The notes under the pieces were generated by a model that was not told where the DNA came from, made no database searches, and saw nothing but the letters and a program-made list of their open reading frames with translations. From Forficula auricularia (taxonomy: Eukaryota; Arthropoda; Insecta; Dermaptera; Forficulidae): a stretch of DNA of 64,000 bases. Position numbers and translations under genes: made by a program. This document shows, one piece after another, positions 11,961-22,665 of this stretch. The DNA is taken from assembly GCA_024734495.1 (NCBI GenBank), contig JALMQS010000850.1:1-64000 (forward strand), written 5' to 3'. Positions within the stretch are counted from its first letter, which is position 1, and every line of letters starts with the position of its first letter.

Positions 11961-12305
11961 CAGGGACACATTTTTGTTTAATTTTTGTCTAGCAATGTTG
12001 TTTATTGGTGGGAAACAGAGGGCGAATACTCCTTTGGGCTTTAAAAAAAGAATAGAATAGGCTCGTTTAGCAAAAGCCAAATCAATTGATAAGGGCGAGT
12101 CTTTCTAATCCAACATTTTCTGCTTTAACCGCAAAAATATTAAGAAATAAAATATATTCATTATCCAGCATCGGTCGACCATACTCAGTAGAAAATGTTC
12201 TATTAGCTTCTGGTCTAATTTTTCATTTGTTCTCGTAAATCTAACATTCATACAAGGACATTTATTCTAAAAGAAGATAATTCTAATCAATTTTCTAATT
12301 TTTTT

Positions 12306-13060
12306 AACCGACTTCAAAAAAGGAGGAGGTTCTCTATTCGATTGAATTTTTTTTTTTTTTTTTTTTTTTTTGTGCCTATGTTACCTCATATCTCCGCCAA
12401 TTCTCAACCGATTTTGAAAATTTTTTTTGCATTGGGTCCAGGCTCGATTCCGATTGGTCCCATTTTTTTTCGTATTTTTTTCATAGGTATTAGACCTTTT
12501 TTATTAGGTTTGTTTAGACCTAACCTCTTTGTTTATGAACCGATTTCGATGGTTCTTTTTTTATCCGATAGGGGGTGTCTTAGGGATGGTGTCATATTAA
12601 TTTAGTCAAGTTCTGATGATATGATCACTATTAATAACATCACTAAAAAGAGAAAAATAAAAATAATTTTTAAGAAAAAAATAAAAACCGACTTCAAAAA
12701 ATTAAATGCAACAAATAAAATACACTAAAAGGTATAAAATAATTATTATCTTATTTAGTTACAACTAAACGACGAAATATTAACACGAAATTACTTTTTG
12801 AAGTCGGTGCCAAACATATACCTTTTATGAATCGCACTCGACGGATCTTACTTAGTACGTTTGGAGGATATGCTCGCTTATAGGTATAGTTAGTTTGGCA
12901 CCGACTTCAAAAAGTAATTTCATGTTAATATTTCGTCGTTTAGTTGTAACTAAACAAGATAATAATTATTTTATACCTTTTAGTGTATTTTATTTGTTGC
13001 ATTTAATTTTTTGAAGTCGGTTTTTATTTTTTTCTTAAAAATTATTTTTTATCGTAAGTG
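12306..13060 (+). repeat. Dispersed element A starting AACCGACTTC, with a terminal inverted-repeat arm
   Basis: The left part begins AACCGACTTCAAAAAAGGAG. The right part is a long inverted repeat with arms at about 12655-12805 and 12893-13045, each bounded by CGACTTCAAAAA sequences. The central loop includes CTCGACGGATCTTACTTAG. Close copies lie at 29211-29943 and 51803-52635. An open frame at 12342-12605 matches one in copy B in sequence, but it has long homopolymers and no domain I recognise. It is probably a non-autonomous element. Confidence 0.7.
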
Positions 13061-13344
13061 GTCTAACCAGAAAAAAATCTTTCGGATTAAACTCTATCAT
13101 TTGATATGTTAAATCCGTCGAGATTTCTTCTCTTGTATAATATATTTAGAAAAGCATTTTTTTCTTTTTAATATATATGATAGGAGTAATTTTCCGGGTG
13201 ACTTATCAACCAAGCAAATGATTAGAAGTGCTGATGTGCTAAATAAATGAGCTCTTGATAAGAATATCTATAAAGCGCGCATAAAGTCAAATAATTTATT
13301 AAACAATTGCGAGAGTTAATTTAACATATCTAGAAATTTTTTAC

Positions 13345-13980
13345 TTTACCATACAGGATAACGTCAAGTATTGTAATCGTGCATGAAAAAAGTGGTTTTT
13401 TCCTTCTTTTTTTCGAAATATCTCAAAAACGGCTGAAACTATTTTCATTGAAAAAATTGAGCGAAAACATGGCATTTCGCTCTACAAAAAAGCTCTAATA
13501 AGTAAACATCGAAAAAATTATATTTTTAGAGATAATAATTGTTTTGTCAAAATGTCTGTTAGTCTGTCTGGTTGGTTGTCTGGTTGTTAGTTAGTCTGTG
13601 CTTTACCAAATTTTTGTGGGCGAGCTAGCTCAAAAACTAGTGTGAATATCGAAATCAAATTTCACACGTAGTTTTGATCCATTGAGATTAAGAGCTGATT
13701 AGATTTTGGTGCATATCGACCCAAAATTAAGGGGGGTGGAGGGGGGGGAGGTGTAGGGTCAAAAAATTAAAATCTTGGCCATTTACCAAACTCAACCAAA
13801 TTTTGTATACATAATCAGTGGGACCCCAGAAGTATAAAAATGCAAAAACTAACCCCCCCCTACATGATTATAAATAATTTTATTAAATATTAAATATAAG
13901 TGAGGGGCCAGGTTGTATGGTAAAGACAAGTGGATGACCACATCAGAACACGTAATCCTTTTTTTAAAAAAAAAGAAATG
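13345..13980 (+). repeat. R3 family repeat
   Basis: It runs from ctttaccatacagg through gtattgtaatcgtgcatg, a long AT-rich part and G-rich runs, to a tatggtaaagacaagtgg end. TTTACCATACA occurs at both ends in inverted orientation, which suggests an old non-autonomous DNA transposon. There is no transposase frame. Confidence 0.65.
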
Positions 13981-13984
13981 ACAA

Positions 13985-14050
13985 TTGAGGGCCTGACAGG
14001 ATTCGAACCTGCGATCTTTCTTTTTTAGACCAAGAATCAGAGGCGTAGCC
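13985..14050 (-). mobile_element. tRNA 3'-half-like sequence (SINE head or pseudogene)
   Basis: On the - strand GCAGGTTCGAATCCTGTC forms a perfect T arm (CAGG/CCTG around TTCGAAT) with a following GGCCC end. The 5' half runs into a repeat end resembling ggcgtagccac and does not form a D arm. It is not a complete tRNA. Confidence 0.4.
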
Positions 14051-14235
14051 ACGGGGGTCAGAACAGGGCTCATGGGATGAGTAACAGCAACGTCAAACCG
14101 TTTCTTATGGCAAACTAACCGTAATTAAATATATTTCATATGTTTAATCAAGAAATATGTTCTTTTTAATTAAGTGGATATTGATGAGGCAGTCCAAAAA
14201 AAGAAGAAGATAATTTACACTATCTTTTTATTCAT

Positions 14236-14279
14236 AAAACCGACGTTTCGGAGGATATTCCCTCCTTCTTCAGGGTTTT
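14236..14279 (-). ncRNA. Hammerhead-ribozyme-like motif, best-formed CUGAAGA copy
   Basis: On the - strand stem I is a perfect 6 bp (AAAACC with GGUUUU). The core is CUGAAGA (14267-14273). Stem II is GGAGG/CCUCC with loop GAAUAU after one extra A. GAAACGUC follows (14242-14249), with a minimal ACGU stem III. All conserved core bases of the hammerhead are present apart from the extra A. Activity is inferred and probably needs dimers, because stem III is so short. Confidence 0.65.
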
Positions 14280-14369
14280 GAAAAGTCAGTGAAGGAAATC
14301 CAATGCGGCATTCCCCTCTGTCTCCTCTTTCAGTGGCAGTTTTTTAATTTCTTGAAGTACCTTTTTAGT

Positions 14370-15300
14370 CCAGTTAAATTGTTCTCTAAAGGGCCTCGCG
14401 TGGGAAAGTTTTCGGGTAATTTTGATTTCTTCATCCTATATGTTTTTTGGCGTGCTTAATCCGAATCTGAGGTTTGCTAACAACATTTCGTGAGGGAACA
14501 TTGACAAAAATTAAAAAAAATTTAAAAAAATCTCATTTTTTGGCGATTTTTTGTTTATAACTCGAAAACTATCAACTTTTCTTAAATAAATTTCCTACTC
14601 AAAATGAAAGTTCATAAAATTTGTAGCAAATTTTATGGTTTATGTTTTTTCTCCGACCAACCATTCGGGCTCAAGCGCTAGCAAAAAATTGGCATATTTT
14701 TTCTGTTTCTGCAAATCCCAAAAACTCGCACTTTTTTCGATTTTTTCCCATTTTGACCGTGAAAGAGGACGTTTTCGACAAAGACCTCCCTATACATTTT
14801 TAAACTAGATTAAATTTTCTACTATTAAAACAAAGTTTTATCTTAATTGGATAATGGTAAACCGTGTCGCAATAAGGTTGAAGTTTTAAAAACAGCAATT
14901 TTTTGCAAAAAATCGTAGTTTTTCCTTCATAAAATGAAAAGCACTAATCTAATTTCTGTATCATTCTCTAGAAAATTTTATTGACTTTAATGTTTGCTTG
15001 GATCACTTTTTTGATAAAAGTCTTAGATTTATAGATATATTCAGCATTTTCCATGACACTTTTGAGGATTCAGATCATATCCTGTCATTGAAAATGCTGG
15101 ATATCTATAAATCGAAGAGTTTTATCAAAAAAGTAGTCCAAGTAAACGTTCAAGTCAACCAATTTTCCTAGTGAAGAAAATAGGAATCAAGTTTCTAGGA
15201 GAGTGGTTTTCATTTTATGAAGGAAAAACTACGATTTTTTGCAAAAAATTGCAGGTTTTTTTGGCCCCTTTTTATTTAATTAAAAATTAAAATTAAAAAC
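14370..15300. repeat. R1 family repeat with palindromic centre near 15058-15080
   Basis: The left arm (ttttttgataaaagtctta, gatttatagatat) and right arm (atatctataaat, gttttatcaaaaaa) are inverted copies around a centre near 15070. The rest matches other R1 copies. Confidence 0.65.
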
Positions 15301-15325
15301 TAATTAATTTCTTGATTATTATGAT

Positions 15326-15360
15326 CTGATGATGACATAATAGAAAATGTCGAAACGTTC
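15326..15360 (+). ncRNA. Hammerhead-like motif (stem II intact, weak stem I)
   Basis: CUGAUGA is followed by an extra U, then stem II GACAU/AUGUC, then GAAACGUUC. The short stem I does not pair well, so this copy may be inactive. Confidence 0.5.
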
Positions 15361-15580
15361 CTGGTAACAATAAAATAAAATAAAGAAAAATAAATGATAA
15401 AAATGTGTTTTTTTGTCATAAAAGAATAAAACCAACACCTATTTAAATAAGAATTTGTATCCTCAAGAAATTAAGTTATATTTAGTTATATATTAAAATT
15501 AAAAACTAATGTTTAAAATAGTAAGTTTTCTAAAAAAAATATCTATGTTCAAGGAATCACGGATCGGCAAGTCTGTACTA

Positions 15581-15926
15581 CAAAGAGAAACAAAGAGGTT
15601 GTCCTCTGCTTGATGCAAATAAACATACACACATATATATCGAGATGATATATCTGTATATATATTATTTATTTGTTTGAGACTATAGTTTCGAAGACTT
15701 GGTCTTCATCATCAGTCTTTCTTCAATTATAAATGTTTTTCATGGAGTCAATATCATATGGATATTGAAAACTTGGTGTTCTTTCGTCACTGCTGGAGGG
15801 CTAGGAACTAATCATCTCGATATATATGTGTGTATGTTTATTTGCATCAAGCAGAGGACAACCTCTTTGTTTCTCTTTGTGAATCAACAACTCTGCTACT
15901 CTCGGCAAAACAAAAACTTTTCAATT
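15581..15926 (+). mobile_element. Ribozyme-bearing short retroelement, copy 1 (Penelope/retrozyme-like)
   Basis: It is flanked by a perfect 12-bp target duplication, AAGTCTGTACTA (15569-15580 and 15927-15938). The ends are near-inverted copies (caaagagaaacaaagagg at left, cctctttgtttctctttg at right). The right end then carries an extra tail, GAATCAACAACTCTGCTAC...CTTTTCAATT. A hammerhead-like core lies at 15681-15715. Copy 2 at 61929 shares both ends but keeps a second, inverted ribozyme that is lost here. There is no protein-coding capacity, so it is non-autonomous. Confidence 0.7.
15681..15715 (-). ncRNA. Hammerhead-ribozyme-like motif inside the 15581-15926 element
   Basis: The - strand reads CUGAUGA, extra U, GAAGAC-CAA-GUCUUC (6-bp stem II), GAAAC, UAUAGUC. 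Stem III is the self-complementary ACUAUAGU with no loop. The 44 kb copies carry GAAGGC..GCCUUC instead, which is a compensatory change. Confidence 0.65.
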
Positions 15927-15938
15927 AAGTCTGTACTA

Positions 15939-16327
15939 TTTAATATACATACGTAGTTACAGAATTGCATCCAATGTTAGATAATAAATAACATTTCCTT
16001 AATGATAACAAGCCAAAGTGGAAATTTATAGTCACTGTGTAATCATCCAGAGGGAAATGACTGATCTTCAACCTTTGGATTTTTCTAGGGGAATTCTTCC
16101 TAGTTATAATGCCAACGATTACTTCCCGTCTTTGATTACTATTTATTCAAAATATATACTCTTTTATTGTATTTGTACATCACAAGACAAAGGCTTATTA
16201 AAATAAAAACAAGTGTAAATTGAATAATTTTATTTATATATATCCAATAGAATTCATGAGAAATAATAGATTCGTATCTAAATAAAAAAGGTGAAATCTT
16301 CGAAACTATAGTCTCTAACAAATAAAT
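15939..16327. other. AT-rich non-coding DNA with a ribozyme 3'-half fragment
   Basis: At about 16291-16313 the sequence cttcgaaactatagtctc repeats the second half of the hammerhead motif without its CUGAUGA half. Nothing else was recognised. Confidence 0.45.
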
Positions 16328-17253
16328 TATACCAGGTGAGTTTTTATCTTGAGACAGTCTTATAACTCAAAAACAATGCATTATATAAAAATAAGTTTCA
16401 AATAAAAGTTTATTTATATCAGGAGGGAAACTAAACTACGCTATTGTTTGTTGACATAGAACAAGCTTTCATGGGTATTTTGAGGTCAAGTTCTGTTTTT
16501 CAAATAGAAACCTATATGTTTCTGTACATATTCCCAATCTAGAAAAAAAACTGAACAACTTTCATTAGAACTATTTTTATACGACATCAAATAAAAAAAT
16601 TATTAAATCAATTAGATCTCAAAAAAATCCTAACAATTATTTTAAACAATCATTCAACTTAATTATAAAATAATAATGATCAAATATTTAATTATTAAAT
16701 AAATAATTTAATTAAATACAGAAAAAACTTAATTTTAGGACAAATTCTAAGATCTTATTAGAAATATTATTAAATTGCGATATCAGAAGGGATTCATCGC
16801 AATTTAAAAATATTTCTACTAAAATCTTAGAATTTGTCCTAAAATTAAATTCTACTGTTTTAATTAAATTATCAATTTAATAATTAAAAACTTGATTATT
16901 ATTATTTGATAATTAAGTTGAATAATTGTTAAAAATAATTATTAAGATTTTTTGAGATCTAATTGATTTAATAATTTTTTTATTTGATGTCAGATAAAAA
17001 AATTATTCTAATGAAAGTTGTTCAGTTTTTTATCTAGATTAAGAATATGTACAGAAACATATGGAGTTTCCTTTTAAAAAACAGAACTTGACCTCGAAAT
17101 ACTCTAGAAAGTTTGTTGCAGGTCGACAAGAAATAGCGTAGTTTGGATTTCTCCCCTGATATAAATAAACTTTTATTTGAAACTTTTTTCATATAATGCA
17201 CTGTTTTTGAGTTATAACACTGTCTCAAGATAAAAAAAATTCACTCGGTATGT
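16328..17253. mobile_element. Foldback (palindromic) element, about 0.93 kb
   Basis: Two arms of about 450 bp are inverted around a centre near 16785. The outer ends read TACCAGGTGAGTTTTT and its imperfect complement AAATTCACTCGGTA. Inner landmarks such as ctgaacaactttcattaga / ctaatgaaagttgttcag match across the arms. The same termini bound the shorter palindrome at 60069-60812. No transposase is present. The frame 17034-17228 is just arm sequence. Confidence 0.8.
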
Positions 17254-18264
17254 TAGGGTGAGCCATTTTGACCTACTAATGTCCTTTTTTGAGCTTCGAG
17301 CGCCGCGACACTCCTACTTTACACCCACTTCCTTTATTTCAATCGGATTAAAAATTTGATACAGATAATAACTCAGGACACTTGATAATTACACTAATTT
17401 TTAAAAAAATCGTTAGAGCCGTTTTTGAGAAAATATAAAAAAAAAACGAAATAAATGAAGGGTGTGTAAATTAGTAGTGTCGCGATGACTTCAAATAAAT
17501 GAAAATGTTAAAGTCGTGTGGTGAACACACCAGTTGATTTTTTTAAAAATCAATTTACAAAATAGCAAACAAAAATGAATGAGACTAAAAAAAAAATCAA
17601 AAAAAAAAATCGGAATTTATTGTCATAATGCCATTTTTAACTAAGTATTGATATTTTGTTGATTGATTATATTATTGAGTGATTTTTAAAAATTTATATT
17701 TTGAGTTGAAATTTTTATAGGATTATTTTTACTACATAGTTGATAGAGAAAGAATTTTCGTTAAGAAAATGAAAATAACACTGTATATCAGTAGCTCTGT
17801 ACATGAGTATTTTTATTGAGATGAAATACGTGAAACGGAAAAGTGCAGGAGGGATAATTCAACGCCTCGTTAACCCCACCAAGGACAATTTAAATCTATT
17901 TCAACATGTTGAAATGTAATTTGCACTCACTAGTCGCGAAAGTAAATGTATTCTTCTTATGGGAGAATAGAGTTTGTTTCCTCGATACCTTTCTGGCACT
18001 TTTTAGGAGGGGTGTTCTTAAAAAAATAAAATTATAAAATTTTCATACAAAATAATAAAGAAAAATGGAATTTCGACCACATGAAAATGACTCTGTGAAA
18101 GTGATTGATAGTGACTCAGATGAGGGGGGGGGGGGGTGTTGAAAATATTACAATTTTAAAACAAAAATTGAAGAAAGCTGATATTACAAAAGAATACATG
18201 GTCCATATTTAAAAGGAGGTATAATTTATTAATGGGCTAAAAATTAATAAAGGTTCTTTGGTAA
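17254..18264. other. AT-rich non-coding DNA
   Basis: A short imperfect inverted repeat with gcgacact / agtgtcgcgatgac lies near 17307 and 17476. There is a long G run at 18126-18136. No gene was seen. Confidence 0.4.
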
Positions 18265-19095
18265 ATCTATCTACTTTTATTAAACAAGCAAAAATTGTTT
18301 ATATATTTATTTGTTTGTTATATATATATATTTGTATCTTGGTTCTATTTTGAAAACGGCTCTACCGATTTTGATGAAACAAATTCCATTAACAAGCTTT
18401 GAGGATGAGAAAGCAATCTGGCCAGGTCTGGACCTCGACAAATTTAATCTTAATTGATCTTTTCTTAATTAAAGTAATTATTGATAGATGAAAATCTCAA
18501 TAAAAAAGTTTGTTTACATTTTTTTCAATTATCTTTTATTTTTAATTGATTTTTTAATTTTAAAACCCACTAATGGGTTATAGCAAATATTAATATATTA
18601 TATTAAAATTAGGAATTTTTTGTTTGTTTTTAATTAACAGGTGTGGGGGGGTCGATAGGCTAGGCGGTAGCGTGACAGCGAGCTAACCAGGAGACCCGGG
18701 TTCGAATCCGACTCGAGGCAGCCAGCCAAAATCTGACCCCCGGGGGTAGAGACAAATTTTAAAAATATATCTAGTATCGTAATTAGGCTTATGGCTAGAA
18801 GGGCCGAAAAGCCCAAAAAAAAAAAAAAAAAAAAAAAAATTAACAGGTGTCTAAATCATAACATTACAGGTGTGTTTACAAATAAAGTGATTGAAGTGGC
18901 TTTTTTTTATATAACTTGGAAAGAAATGGGGGTTGAAAAGAGGTGGGGGTTCAGTTGTGGGGGGATCCGGGGGTGGGAGTCGAGGTTGGGGTGGGGTGGG
19001 GCGGAGTGAGGGTGCAGTGGTGGGGGGTGAGGTATGTGGTTTCGCGAGGGGGGTGGGGCAGGGGTTACCTTGCATCGCTCGGTGGCTCCAGGTAC
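18265..19095 (+). repeat. R2 family repeat, copy a, carrying a SINE
   Basis: The 5' end is ATCTATCTAC followed by TATTAAACAAGCAAAAATTG. A gttctattttgaaaacggc block follows, then an attaacaggtgt block, a very G-rich part, and the 3' end accttgcatcgctcggtggc-tccaggtac. The same ends define copies at 42890, 44951, 49237 and 56137. The ACCG..CGGT hairpin just before the end and the absence of terminal inverted repeats hint at a Helitron- or Helentron-like element. The end is GTAC, not CTRR, so the class is left open. Confidence 0.7.
18645..18837 (+). mobile_element. Full-length tRNA-derived SINE with poly(A) and target duplication
   Basis: A tRNA-like head carries an A box in the taggctaggcggtagcg region and a canonical B box GGTTCGAATCC. 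The body ends in AAGGGCCGAAAAGCCC and a poly(A) run of about 25. It is flanked by a perfect 13-bp duplication, AATTAACAGGTGT (18632-18644 and 18838-18850). The unoccupied target is visible in other R2 copies near 45298, 49592 and 56515. Confidence 0.85.
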
Positions 19096-19139
19096 TGATA
19101 TATATAAGAGAGAGGGCAGGTGTATGGTAAAATTATTTG

Positions 19140-19910
19140 GATAATTTGAAAAACTGCAATTTTTATAAAAAAACGGATCATTTCCTGACACGGAAAATGC
19201 TGGATATCTATAAATCTATGTTTTAACAAAAAAGTGGTTAAGTAAACGTTCAACAAAATTTTTTAGAGTATGAGATAAGAATCAAGTTTCTATCATGAAT
19301 GGTTTTCATTTTATGAAAGAAAAACTGTGATTTTTGAAAAAAATTGCAGTTTTTCAAAACTTCAACCTTATTGCGGCACGGGTTACCATTATCCAATTAA
19401 TATGAAACTGTGTATGAATTGTATCAAATATAATCTAGTTTAAAAATGTATAGAGTGATCTTTGTCGAAAAAGTGATCTTTCATGGTCAAAATGGTAAAA
19501 AATCGAAAAAAATGCGAGTTTTTGGAATTTGCGGAAACAGAAAAAATACACCAATTTTCAACTAGCACTAGAGCCCGATCGGTTGGTCGGAGAAAAAACC
19601 CAAATAATGAACGAAATTTTATGAACTTTTGTTTTGAAAAGATAGTTTATTTACGAAAATATGATAGTTTTCGAGTTATAAGTAAAAAGACGTCACGAAA
19701 TTTTGTTAGCAAACCTTAGATTCGAATTCAGCACACCCAAAAACATATAGAGTCGAAGAAATTACAACTATTCCAAAACTTTTCTGGTAAAAACACAATT
19801 TAACTGGACTTTTTGTTTTATAATAATAAAAAAAATTTCCACTAAATATTTTGCTTTGTTGATTGACCCCCCCCCCCCCCTCCCATGAAAATTTTCTGGC
19901 TACGCCACTG
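19140..19910 (-). repeat. R1 family repeat with terminus CAGTGGCGTAGCCAG
   Basis: Read on the - strand it starts CAGTGGCGTAGCCAGAAAAT (ending at + 19910), then a poly-G run, and then standard R1 sequence. The identical start at 24462 defines one end of R1. Confidence 0.7.
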
Positions 19911-19984
19911 TCCATCTCTCTAAGTATGGTATACATATTAAAAAATGTGTAAAAAAATCATAATAAAAGCTTATTTTAAGTACC

Positions 19985-21210
19985 ATTGACGAATCATTTT
20001 TAACTTTACCATAGAGGGTATGGTCAAGTATTGTAATCGTGCATGAAAAAAGTGGTTTTTTTTTGCTTCTTTTTTTTGAAATATCTCAAAAACGGCTGAA
20101 ACTATTTTGATAAAAAAAAATTGGCCAAAACCATGGCATTTCGGTCTACAAAAAAGCCCTCATAAGGGAACATCGAAAAAATTATATTTTTAGAGATAAT
20201 AATTGTTTTATCAAAATGTCTGTGTGAATATCAATACCAAATTTCACACGTAGTTTTGGTTCATTGAGATTAAGGGCTGATTAGATTTTGGTGCATATCG
20301 ACTCAAAATTAAGGGGGGGTAGAGGGGGGGTTAAAAATTAAAAATCTAGGCCATTTGAGCAAACTCAACCAAATTTTGTATACATAATCAGTGGACCCCC
20401 AGAAGTCTAAAAATGCAATAACTAACCGCCCAAAATGAGAGGGATGGGTAGTGCCAAAAAATGAAAATATAGGTTTATGAACCAAATTCTACCAAATTTT
20501 GTATAGATAATCAGTAGGCCCCCAGGAGTCTAAAAATGCAAAAACTAACCCCTACATTTTTTTTAATGATATTGATGTGAGAAGGAGTTACAGCAGAAGG
20601 TGCATCCTCTAAAGGCCTGTATGAGATGGCCCCTCCATTGTGAAAAGAACAGAGTAGAAGGAAAGAAGCCGGAATCACAAGCCAAATCTCAGAAAGTTAG
20701 ATACAATCCAATTTACTAAGTTTTAAGGGCATATCGGCCCAAAATTAAGGGGGGTCGAGGGGGGGTTAAAAATCTAGGTCGTTTGAGCAAACTCAACCAA
20801 ATTTTGTACACGTAGTTTTTATCCAATGAGATTAATAGCTGATTAGATCTAAAATTAAGTGGGGTGGAGGGTGTTAAAAATAAAAAATCTAGGCCAATTG
20901 AGCAAACTCAACCACATTTTGTATACATAATCAGTGGGACCCCAGAAGTCTGAAAATGCAAAAACTAACAGCCCAAAATGGGGAGGGGGGGGGTGTAGGG
21001 TCAAAAAATGAAAATATAGGCCTTTATACCAAACTCAACCAAATTTTGTATACATAATCAGTGGACCCACCGAAGTCTAAAAAGCAAAAACTATCCCCCC
21101 TCCCCTACATGATTATAAATCATTTTATTAAATATTAAATATACGTGAGGGGCCAGGGTGTATGGTAAAGTCACAGTGGCACAATGGCCACATCAGAACG
21201 TGTCAGTTTT
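19985..21210 (+). repeat. R3 family repeat with internal tandem G-rich units and a foreign insert
   Basis: It begins ctttaccatagagggtatgg and ends ggtgtatggtaaagtcacag. The G-rich internal module (a ccaaattttgtatacataat block followed by cagtgg..cccagaagtc) is repeated several times. A non-R3 segment at about 20570-20720 interrupts it. There is no open frame with a domain. Confidence 0.65.
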
Positions 21211-22480
21211 TTTTTTTTTTTTTGTTAATAGTTAGTATGACAGAGAAAAATACTCCAGAATCCCAAGTTTGCTCACACTAGGCAGCCTTTGTTTTATAAA
21301 AAACTCACATTTGATGAATGTGAATTAAAGAGTCTGATAAATAGCTAGAATATAAATTTGTTGAGATATTTTTTTTTTTGAAATTTCTTTTCAAATCACA
21401 AAAAATGTTCTATTTTCTTGGCCTATCAGAGGGGGTGATGGAAAAATCCGGTCCCCTTGACCCCTCTTCTAACTGTCTATGTCTATTGATAATATTTCGT
21501 AAATAACGTTCGGTAAACAATACAAAAATTGACGTTTTAACAATACAAAATATTTTGTTTATAGGTAAATAAAATAAATAAATAAAATATAATTGATGCC
21601 ATTAAAAACTTATTGTTAAAAAATAAACAAATAAAAGATTTAAGAAACATAGCTAACTTATCATGATTATTTGATGATTTTAAACATATATTCTAAAGAT
21701 AAGAAAAGTAAATGGAATATTTAAAATTAGAACGTGTAACCTAAATGAATATATGTACTATAATTTTTATAAGATAATCAAAATTACGAACCTTTAATAT
21801 CTGGAGTATTTGTGACTTGTTGGAAACTAGTAGGAATAAGTAGACAAAGAAAAATGAAAATAAAATACATTTTCAAAGTTTGTATTTTTAATGTAAATGT
21901 CAAAACATTTGTGATTACATGTCAGAGGAGGGACTAGGGAGTTTTTCTAAAGCCACGCGGAGATAGCCACAAAACTCACAGTTTAAAAAAATCAAATTAA
22001 TCGGAAATTCATAATTTTAAAAATATAAATAATATAAAGCATTAGAATTATTAAAAAATTATAAAAAAAAATTATTTATCTATTTTTAACAATTTTCAAG
22101 CAAAATATTAGTATTTTTTTTTGCGGAAATTTTAAACTTAAATTAAAAATAATAATAATAATTAATTTTCTATGAATATAAAAAATAAATATATTAATTT
22201 TTTTTAATTAACATTTATTTTATATTCTTTTTTTTTGTTAAGCGAAAAATTCAAATGGTCATGAAGATAGCTCTTTAAAGTTTTCTAAATATAAACAAAT
22301 GATATATAAAAATTTATGTTTATTATAAATATATTGATTTAAATTAAATTAAATTAGTATTGATTAGAATTTTCTATATAATTGAATTTAAATCACAAGA
22401 ATTATATATATATATTTTTTATTTAAAATTATAACCTATTTTTGGGAACTAATGTTTTAAAGATGGCTAGTACGTTGTCA
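21211..22480. other. AT-rich single-copy DNA upstream of the ANKS1 gene
   Basis: No repeat family from elsewhere in the window was recognised here, and no coding frame is supported. It is the largest repeat-poor stretch 5' of exon 1 and a natural place for regulatory sequence, but no specific element was identified. Confidence 0.35.
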
Positions 22481-22620
22481 GCTAAAATCGATATATATAA
22501 TTATTGCCTTGGTTATATATAGATATTTTCTGATAGTAATATTTTGACAATTGTTTTTATTTGAAGAGTTTTAATTTCAAACATTATTAAGTTTGATAGA
22601 TAAGGGTGGAAATTTCCAAG
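22481..22620 (+). promoter_or_regulatory. Putative ANKS1 promoter / 5' UTR start
   Basis: A TATATATAA stretch lies near 22489-22499 in a repeat-poor region, about 120-130 bp before a TISU/YY1-like CAAGATGGCGGC (22617-22628). In such AT-rich DNA a TATA string is weak evidence, so the transcription start remains undetermined. Confidence 0.3.
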
Positions 22621-22665
22621 ATGGCGGCTGACGGATCGATCCACGTCTTGTCATCCAAGTGTTAA
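22621..22665 (+). CDS. Upstream ORF in the ANKS1 leader, 14 codons
   Basis: ATG at 22621 opens a 14-residue frame (MAADGSIHVLSSKC) ending in TAA. The start sits in CAAGATGGCGGC, an exact fit to the TISU consensus (SAASATGGCGGC), which is known to give strong initiation close to short mRNA caps and to bind YY1. The stop lies 123 bp before the main ATG. If it is in the mRNA, it should tune translation of the main frame. The transcript start is unknown, so it could also be only a YY1-type site. Confidence 0.45.
   Translation: MAADGSIHVLSSKC

Noticed and set aside
12342..12605. Open frame also present at 29299-29622, with similar peptide
   Set aside because: The two are copies of the same dispersed element, so similarity is expected. 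Long homopolymers and no domain give no support for a protein.
13985..14050. Functional tRNA gene on the - strand
   Set aside because: Only the T arm and 3' end are tRNA-like. The 5' half belongs to another repeat.
18851..19191. Overlapping Pro/Gly-rich frames on both strands
   Set aside because: They are translations of the G-rich block of R2 and recur at 42842-43171 and 56782-56967.
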